NCBI GenBank assembly: GCA_024641365.1
Contig: JAHEDF010000196.1
Location: 1-7,035, forward strand
Reading direction: 5' to 3'
DNA from: Planctomycetota bacterium
GTDB lineage: Bacteria; Planctomycetota; UBA11346
DNA length: 7,035 bases
Shown here: positions 1 through 4,213 of the stretch, one piece after another
Layout: each line of letters starts with the position of its first letter
Position numbering within the stretch: position 1 is the first letter of the stretch
The notes under the pieces: model-generated
Seen by the model: the letters and a program-made list of their open reading frames with translations, nothing else
Told to the model about the DNA's origin: nothing
Database searches by the model: none
Made by a program: the position numbers and the translations under genes

Positions 1-281
1 TGGTTGGTTGCGATGAGCGCCAATCCATGAAGGTCACGCAAGACAAACGAGGCCATGCTTACGTCCCAGAAGGTGCTGGTTCTGGTAGCCCGCTCAATAA
101 TCAGCGCGTAGCTGCTCAAGGTGAAATTTACATCACTACTGGTGCTAAAGACACGCTGACCGGCATCGCAAAAAAATATAATACCACCATTGAATGGCTC
201 ATTAAACGTAATGACTTAAAAGATGGTCTGCCTGCACCTGGCACGAACTTGATTGTGCCGGATCCAAACCTCAAACGGTAA
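1..281 (+). CDS. LysM-domain lipoprotein, 5' end outside the window
   Basis: The reading frame is open to the left edge, and its first visible codons (ending at base 11) read xTG-GTT-GGT-TGC, giving L/M/V-V-G-C. This fits a lipobox, so Cys (9-11) is the likely lipidated residue 1 and only the signal peptide is missing. The mature protein would be 90 residues: a short polar linker (about 2-39) and one LysM domain (about 40-84) that begins EIYITTGAKDTLTGIAKKY, has the Asn of KRNDL, and ends with PGTNLIVP. LysM domains bind N-acetylglucosamine-containing glycans, so a peptidoglycan-associated envelope protein is inferred. Asp follows the Cys; in E. coli this residue favours retention in the inner membrane, but whether that rule holds here is unknown. 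The ATG at 27 is an internal Met, not the start. rdgB begins 5 bases after the stop. Confidence 0.8.
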   Translation, partial: VGCDERQSMKVTQDKRGHAYVPEGAGSGSPLNNQRVAAQGEIYITTGAKDTLTGIAKKYNTTIEWLIKRNDLKDGLPAPGTNLIVPDPNLKR

Positions 282-286
282 ATTTC

Positions 287-910
287 GTGCTTCCTGCACG
301 GATACTGCTGGCAACCGGCAATAAAAAAAAATTAAAAGAATTACAAGAAATCCTGACTCCGGTCGGGATTTCTGTCGTTACGCCGCATGATGTTAATTAT
401 GATCCCGATGTAGAAGAAACGGGAACGACTTTTGAAGCAAACGCGAAATTAAAAGCAGAAGCCGGATTACAGGCAACTGGTATGTGGACGATTGCTGATG
501 ATTCAGGCATAGAAGCACGCGCTCTTAATTGGCGCCCAGGCGTTTATAGTGCTCGCTACGCTGGTGAACCCTGTGATGATGAAGCCAATAATCAAAAATT
601 AATTACGGAATTAGCGCCGCATACAGATAAGTATGTCCAATATCGTTGTGTTATTGCTTTAGCACGACCAGGGCAGGAAACAATAACTTGGTCTGGTGTT
701 TTTTCCGGCGAACACACAGCGCATCGGACGGGTTCAGGTGGGTTTGGTTATGACCCGTATGTTTTTATTCCTGAATTAAATAAAACGGTAGCGGAATTAT
801 CAGATGCCGAAAAACATGCACGCAGTCATAGAGGACAGGCATTAAGACAGTTTATTGAGTGGCTTTCCCAAGATTCGACAAATCAGCCATCAGCAAGCCA
901 ATCGGTCTAA
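287..910 (+). CDS. rdgB: XTP/dITP diphosphatase (non-canonical purine NTP pyrophosphatase, RdgB/HAM1 family)
   Basis: This cytosolic enzyme hydrolyses dITP, XTP and ITP to the monophosphate and pyrophosphate, keeping deaminated purines out of DNA and RNA. The 207-residue product carries the family signatures in order: substrate-loop motif LLATGNKKKLKELQ (7-20), EETGTTFEANAKLKA (43-57), the metal/catalytic motif IADDSG (69-74, Asp71-Asp72), PGVYSARYAGE (84-94), GGFGYDP (151-157) and SHRGQAL (180-186). All expected catalytic positions are present. E. coli RdgB has 197 residues; the difference is mostly a polar C-terminal tail (194-207). The start is GTG at 287, the only start codon that leaves the N-terminal strand intact. 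No strong Shine-Dalgarno sequence precedes it, and the 5-base gap to the LysM gene suggests translational coupling. A run of nine A lies in codons 13-15. Confidence 0.95.
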   Translation: MLPARILLATGNKKKLKELQEILTPVGISVVTPHDVNYDPDVEETGTTFEANAKLKAEAGLQATGMWTIADDSGIEARALNWRPGVYSARYAGEPCDDEANNQKLITELAPHTDKYVQYRCVIALARPGQETITWSGVFSGEHTAHRTGSGGFGYDPYVFIPELNKTVAELSDAEKHARSHRGQALRQFIEWLSQDSTNQPSASQSV

Positions 911-915
911 TGTTC

Positions 916-921
916 AAAGGA
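916..921 (+). promoter_or_regulatory. Shine-Dalgarno sequence for the 930-986 minigene
   Basis: AAAGGA lies 8 bases upstream of the GTG at 930, which is near-ideal spacing. It is the best ribosome binding site between rdgB and the histidine kinase. It is too far (65 bases) from the kinase ATG at 987 to serve it directly. Only GGA at 976-978 stands close to that ATG. Confidence 0.5.
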
Positions 922-929
922 ATAGTCAC

Positions 930-986
930 GTGGCAAACCGACGCTTTGGTCTAGTAGCGGGACCGCTCACGATGTGGATCCCATAA
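930..986 (+). CDS. possible 18-codon leader minigene, in frame with and abutting the histidine kinase
   Basis: A GTG start with a good Shine-Dalgarno sequence 8 bases upstream opens an 18-codon frame, MANRRFGLVAGPLTMWIP, closed by TAA at 984-986. The ATG of the histidine kinase follows with no gap (TAAATG) and in the same frame. The layout suggests a leader peptide whose termination delivers ribosomes to the kinase start, which has only a weak site of its own. Other readings are a nonsense mutation that shortened the kinase N-terminus, or a remnant of another gene; the stretch RRFGLVAGPL faintly recalls the beginning of SLC13/DASS transporters, but this is too short to trust. A chance occurrence is also possible. 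I assign no function. Confidence 0.35.
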   Translation: MANRRFGLVAGPLTMWIP

Positions 987-2222
987 ATGCGTACTCGCAC
1001 ACGCTTATTAATTGGTTTTGTAGTGGTTAACATGGTTTTAAGCATCGTGATGGGCTTCGTCGCGTGGAGTTGGCTGGATCAATCTATGCGTGCCCAAGCG
1101 GAAGAATCAGCACGTTCAGTAGGGCGTGTTTTAGCACAGGGTGGCTTCCCGCTAACCGAAGAAGTTATGGGGAAAATGCGTGATTTAACTGGTTATCAGT
1201 TTCGGGTTTTACCGGCTAAAGAGTCATTACGTCCTGGGACAGTGCAGGTGGCAGAAGCAGGAAAAGTAGTCGAGATTAATTACCAAACGGACAACTATTT
1301 AAAAACCTCTCGAGCGATATTTTTTGGCACCTTGGCCATGATTATTTTTGGTACGCTAGCATTTTGGTTTGTGGCATGGCGACTTGCGTTACATGTGGCT
1401 CGACCGATTGAACAGTTAGCAGGATCAGCTCGTGTCATTGGGAGTGGCAATTTGGAGCAGATGGTTCCGCAAGTAGGCAGCGGAGAATTACAACAATTAG
1501 CCACAGAATTAGAACAGATGCGTTGTCGTTTACGAGATTTAGATGCACAACATCGACAAGATGAACGCTTAGCAACGCTTGGAACTTTCACAGCCACGAT
1601 TGCTCATGAAGTTCGTAATCCCATTTCAGCCGTTCGCTTGACCGTACAAATGTTAGCACGCCGACTCACTACCGACGGCAAGGATCCAGCGACGGATATT
1701 ATTATCGAAGAATTAGATCGTCTCGACCTTATTATCGATGAATTATTGGCATTTTCTAAAGGCATGACCGTAACGGTTGCTCCCTGTGCGCTGCGGCGTG
1801 TTGTCGACGACACCGTGCGACTTTTTCGTCGGCAGGCGGATCATGCTGGTGTTCAAGTCGACGTGACTGGTGAGGCGCAGGTTATTGCTGACGCCGCTCG
1901 TTTACGGCAATTAATTATGAATGTTTTATTAAATGCCATTCAAGCGGTACAAAGTCATGATACCGGTGCAGAGGATGGCAGAGTAGTAATTTCCATAACC
2001 GCAGATGGATTCTCAATTGAAGATAATGGACCTGGAATTTCGCCACACATATTACCAACTTTATTTGAACCATTTACAACCGAGAAATCTTCTGGCACAG
2101 GACTCGGTTTACATTTAGCAAAAGCGATTGCGGTAGCACATGGTGCGCAACTCACCGTTGATCATGATTTTAAAAACGGCGCTCGATTTGTGTTGAGTGG
2201 ATTGCAATCAAGCGCGGGATAA
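987..2222 (+). CDS. membrane-bound sensor histidine kinase (HAMP-HisKA-HATPase_c)
   Basis: The 411-residue protein is a classic two-component sensor that autophosphorylates on His and passes phosphate to a response regulator. Domains: membrane helix 1 (about 7-29), a short extracytoplasmic sensor region (about 31-108) that I do not recognise, membrane helix 2 (about 110-132), HAMP linker (about 133-187), a HisKA dimerisation domain with the H-box at 203-216 (IAHEVRNPIS core, His207), and a complete ATPase domain: N-box LLNAIQAV (Asn316), G1 DNGPG (346-350), F-box FEPF (360-363) and G2 GTGLGL (370-375). The HEVRNP style of H-box resembles NtrB/AtoS-type kinases that pair with NtrC-like regulators; this pairing is an inference. 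No response regulator lies in the window. The start at 987 is bounded by an in-frame TAA immediately upstream and leads directly into the first membrane helix. Confidence 0.92.
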   Translation: MRTRTRLLIGFVVVNMVLSIVMGFVAWSWLDQSMRAQAEESARSVGRVLAQGGFPLTEEVMGKMRDLTGYQFRVLPAKESLRPGTVQVAEAGKVVEINYQTDNYLKTSRAIFFGTLAMIIFGTLAFWFVAWRLALHVARPIEQLAGSARVIGSGNLEQMVPQVGSGELQQLATELEQMRCRLRDLDAQHRQDERLATLGTFTATIAHEVRNPISAVRLTVQMLARRLTTDGKDPATDIIIEELDRLDLIIDELLAFSKGMTVTVAPCALRRVVDDTVRLFRRQADHAGVQVDVTGEAQVIADAARLRQLIMNVLLNAIQAVQSHDTGAEDGRVVISITADGFSIEDNGPGISPHILPTLFEPFTTEKSSGTGLGLHLAKAIAVAHGAQLTVDHDFKNGARFVLSGLQSSAG

Positions 2223-2250
2223 TTGCAAGTAAGTAATAATTTAATGACAC

Positions 2251-2284
2251 AAAAAAAGCCGTTGCGATTTTTTATCGCAACGGC
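2251..2284 (-). terminator. intrinsic terminator of ssb, possibly bidirectional
   Basis: Bases 2258-2268 (GCCGTTGCGAT) pair perfectly with 2274-2284 (ATCGCAACGGC), giving an 11-bp stem with a five-base loop (TTTTT, 2269-2273). Seven A at 2251-2257 become a run of seven U after the hairpin in the minus-strand transcript, so the structure is built to end ssb, whose stop is 25 bases before the stem. The plus-strand side is followed by GTGAATTTATTAATT, with no clean U run. Termination of the histidine kinase transcript there may be weaker. Confidence 0.93.
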
Positions 2285-2309
2285 GTGAATTTATTAATTA
2301 ATATATAAT

Positions 2310-2759
2310 TTAAAATGGTGGCTCATCTAATCCAATGGTGGTTTTACCAGCATTTTTTGCTGTCATTGGTGAGGCCGCGGCCATGGCAGCAGGTTCGTTG
2401 TGATCAGCTGATTGCCCTTTGCCGCGCGGGGCGCCTAAAAATTGCACATTCTCGACCACAACTTTTAGACGGTTGCGCTTTTGGCCTTCTTTGTCTTGCC
2501 AGCTATCTAACCGTAAGCGCCCTTCACAGTAGGCGGCGCTTCCCTTATTTAAATATTGCCCGATTAATTCGGCGGTGCGGCCCCAAGCTTCACACTCAAC
2601 AAAGGTGCTCTCTTCTTTGATTTCACCATCCGCACCTTTGTAACGGCGATTGATGGCGAGACTAAAATTGGTGACGACTTTTTCGCCAGACAGGGAGCGA
2701 ACTTCTGGATCGCGAGTCAGGTGGCCAGCCAAAACAACGGTATTGAGATTGAGGGACAT
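2310..2759 (-). CDS. ssb: single-stranded DNA-binding protein
   Basis: The product coats single-stranded DNA in replication, recombination and repair and recruits partner proteins through its C-terminal tip. The 149-residue protein has an OB fold (about 4-109) with typical landmarks: LNTVVLAGHLTRDPEVR (4-20), TNFSLAINRRY (30-40), TFVECEAWGRTAELIGQYLNKG in residues 52-73, EGRLRLDSW (79-87) and VVENVQFLG (101-109). A low-complexity Ala/Asn linker leads to the acidic tip LDEPPF (144-149), where E. coli has DDIPF. The start at 2759 was chosen because MSLNLNTVVL is the family N-terminus and GGAG (2768-2771) stands 8 bases upstream. An ATG at 2798 would add 13 unrelated residues and is not favoured. 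The upstream gene ends 100 bases away. I see no strong sigma-70 promoter in that gap, so own or shared transcription stays open. Confidence 0.95.
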   Translation of the reverse strand: MSLNLNTVVLAGHLTRDPEVRSLSGEKVVTNFSLAINRRYKGADGEIKEESTFVECEAWGRTAELIGQYLNKGSAAYCEGRLRLDSWQDKEGQKRNRLKVVVENVQFLGAPRGKGQSADHNEPAAMAAASPMTAKNAGKTTIGLDEPPF

Positions 2760-2767
2760 GGGCGGAT

Positions 2768-2771
2768 CTCC
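2768..2771 (-). promoter_or_regulatory. ribosome binding site deciding the ssb start
   Basis: On the minus strand GGAG lies 8 bases before the ATG at 2759. It supports that start over the in-frame ATG at 2798, whose additional codons would run through this site. Confidence 0.75.
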
Positions 2772-2859
2772 GTTTGGGTTAGAACGGACCCTATGCAAGA
2801 CAACCGCTCAAGCAAGGACTATTTGGACCCATTAGCTAAAACGTAGAAAAGAGGCGGAT

Positions 2860-4206
2860 TTAGACCTCAAATTGTAACGCTTCCGACAACGTTGGGTAAC
2901 GCCATCGATGCCCCATGGCCAAAAGGCGAGCTGGGACTATTCGTGCTCCCTGTAGCAATAAAGTGGTCCCCATTTCACCAAACAGCAGTTTCACCACAAA
3001 CGCAGGTAATGGAGCAAAGGTTGGCCGATGCGTGGCTTGTCCGAGTGTGCGAGCAAAATCAATTTGCCGGACAACTTCAGGTGCGACCGCGTTAATATGG
3101 CCATGCATATCATCGTCATAGAGCGCACGATGAAAAATATCGATGAGGTCATCACGATGAATCCAACTTTGCCATTGTTGCCCACTGCCAATTGGGCCGC
3201 CTGCACCACAACGAAAAGCAGGTAACATTTTTTTCAGTGCGCCTCCGGCGCTTGCAACAACCATACCGGTGCGCACATGTACGACACGAATACCAGCTTG
3301 CCGCGCTGGTTCTGCAGCAGATTCCCATTCTCGGCATACATCTGCAAGAAAATCTTCGCCTACTAATGCCGATTCATCACGCGCACGATCATCGGTATGT
3401 GTTCCATAATAACCAATTCCAGATGCGATTATCAGTACGCGTGGTGGTTTCTGTAATTTCGCAAGCGTATGAGCAAGCAGTGCCGTACTTTTTACGCGAC
3501 TATCGCGAATGCGTTCTTTTGCTGATTTAGTCCAACGTTGCGCAACATTTTCTCCGGCTAAGTGAATAACGGCATCACAGGGAGCGAGTAATTCTTGTGA
3601 TAACTGTCCATTTTTTAAGTCCCATGGGATGTCGGCGTTTTTACGCCCCACCGTGCGAACGGTATGCCCACCAGTTGTGAAAAATGGAATTAATGCCGAA
3701 CCAATAAATCCGCTGCCTCCTGTAACGGCAATCGTAGTAGGCGGGAGCTGTGCCGCTTTATGTCGTTCAAGATCCCAGGTTGTGCGGTGATGCCGAAAGG
3801 CAAATAATCGTGTAATTTCGTTGCTAATTCTTTTTTGGAAAACAGCAGTTGCGAGGCCGTGTTTATAGGAGATGCGGTCGGTTAATTGGCAGGCCCCGTT
3901 ATTCTCAATGAAAATATGTTGATGCCTCCATGCAGAAAAAGGCCCGCTTTTCTGGGTGTCTGTAAACGATTCATTAAGCTTATAATTTTCATGTTCCGCT
4001 ACCCATTTAAAGGGCAAGCCGCTCTGGGAAAATGTAACAATGCCACCATTTTGTATAATGCTGGTGCATCCAGGTGCTGGAGTTGATGCATGGATAATTT
4101 TTTTCCATGGCGGCATTAAACGTTGCAACGCACCAGATCGTGCATGCCAAGCAAATGCTTCATCTACAGGGACAGGTAATGTTACCTGAAATTCGACATC
4201 AGGCAT
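2860..4206 (-). CDS. SRPBCC domain fused to TIGR01777-family NAD(P)-dependent epimerase/oxidoreductase
   Basis: From the Met at 4206 the protein has 448 residues. Residues 1 to about 150 match a SRPBCC/START-like (COG4276-type) lipid-pocket domain: VEFQVTLPVPVDEAFAWHAR at 4-23, then RLMPPWKK and a middle part ending in ITRLFAFRHHRT. Residues 157-448 are an extended short-chain dehydrogenase of the TIGR01777 (YfcH-like) family, with the nucleotide-binding motif VTGGSGFIGSAL (161-172), HLAGENVAQRWT (215-226), ASGIGYYG (261-268) with the active-site Tyr pair, GGPIGSG (336-342), SWIHRDDL (347-354), and a C-terminal DUF1731-type module with LLFGEMGTTLLLQGARIVP (407-425). The family's substrate is unknown in general. 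The fusion suggests a hydrophobic or lipid-like substrate, an inference only. The start at 4206 is preferred over upstream Met (4272), which overlaps the preceding gene and lacks family similarity. It is 7 bases after that gene's stop, with only a weak GGGA upstream, so coupling is likely. Confidence 0.9.
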   Translation of the reverse strand: MPDVEFQVTLPVPVDEAFAWHARSGALQRLMPPWKKIIHASTPAPGCTSIIQNGGIVTFSQSGLPFKWVAEHENYKLNESFTDTQKSGPFSAWRHQHIFIENNGACQLTDRISYKHGLATAVFQKRISNEITRLFAFRHHRTTWDLERHKAAQLPPTTIAVTGGSGFIGSALIPFFTTGGHTVRTVGRKNADIPWDLKNGQLSQELLAPCDAVIHLAGENVAQRWTKSAKERIRDSRVKSTALLAHTLAKLQKPPRVLIIASGIGYYGTHTDDRARDESALVGEDFLADVCREWESAAEPARQAGIRVVHVRTGMVVASAGGALKKMLPAFRCGAGGPIGSGQQWQSWIHRDDLIDIFHRALYDDDMHGHINAVAPEVVRQIDFARTLGQATHRPTFAPLPAFVVKLLFGEMGTTLLLQGARIVPARLLAMGHRWRYPTLSEALQFEV

Positions 4207-4213
4207 GTGATAA

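Noticed and set aside
956..967. AGCG/CGCT mini-hairpin between rdgB and the histidine kinase
   Set aside because: A four-base stem without a U tract is too weak for a terminator or attenuator.
2292..2303. Perfect 12-bp palindrome TATTAATTAATA between the terminator and the ssb stop
   Set aside because: The stretch is almost pure A/T, where short palindromes arise easily. No second copy or promoter context supports an operator.
2786..2830. Two copies of GGACCC (2786-2791 and 2825-2830) in the gap upstream of ssb
   Set aside because: Six-base direct repeats 39 bases apart are expected by chance. No matching -35 and -10 elements of convincing quality frame them.
3192..3530. A 112-codon plus-strand frame inside the epimerase
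   Set aside because: It lies opposite conserved epimerase motifs and resembles no protein family known to me.
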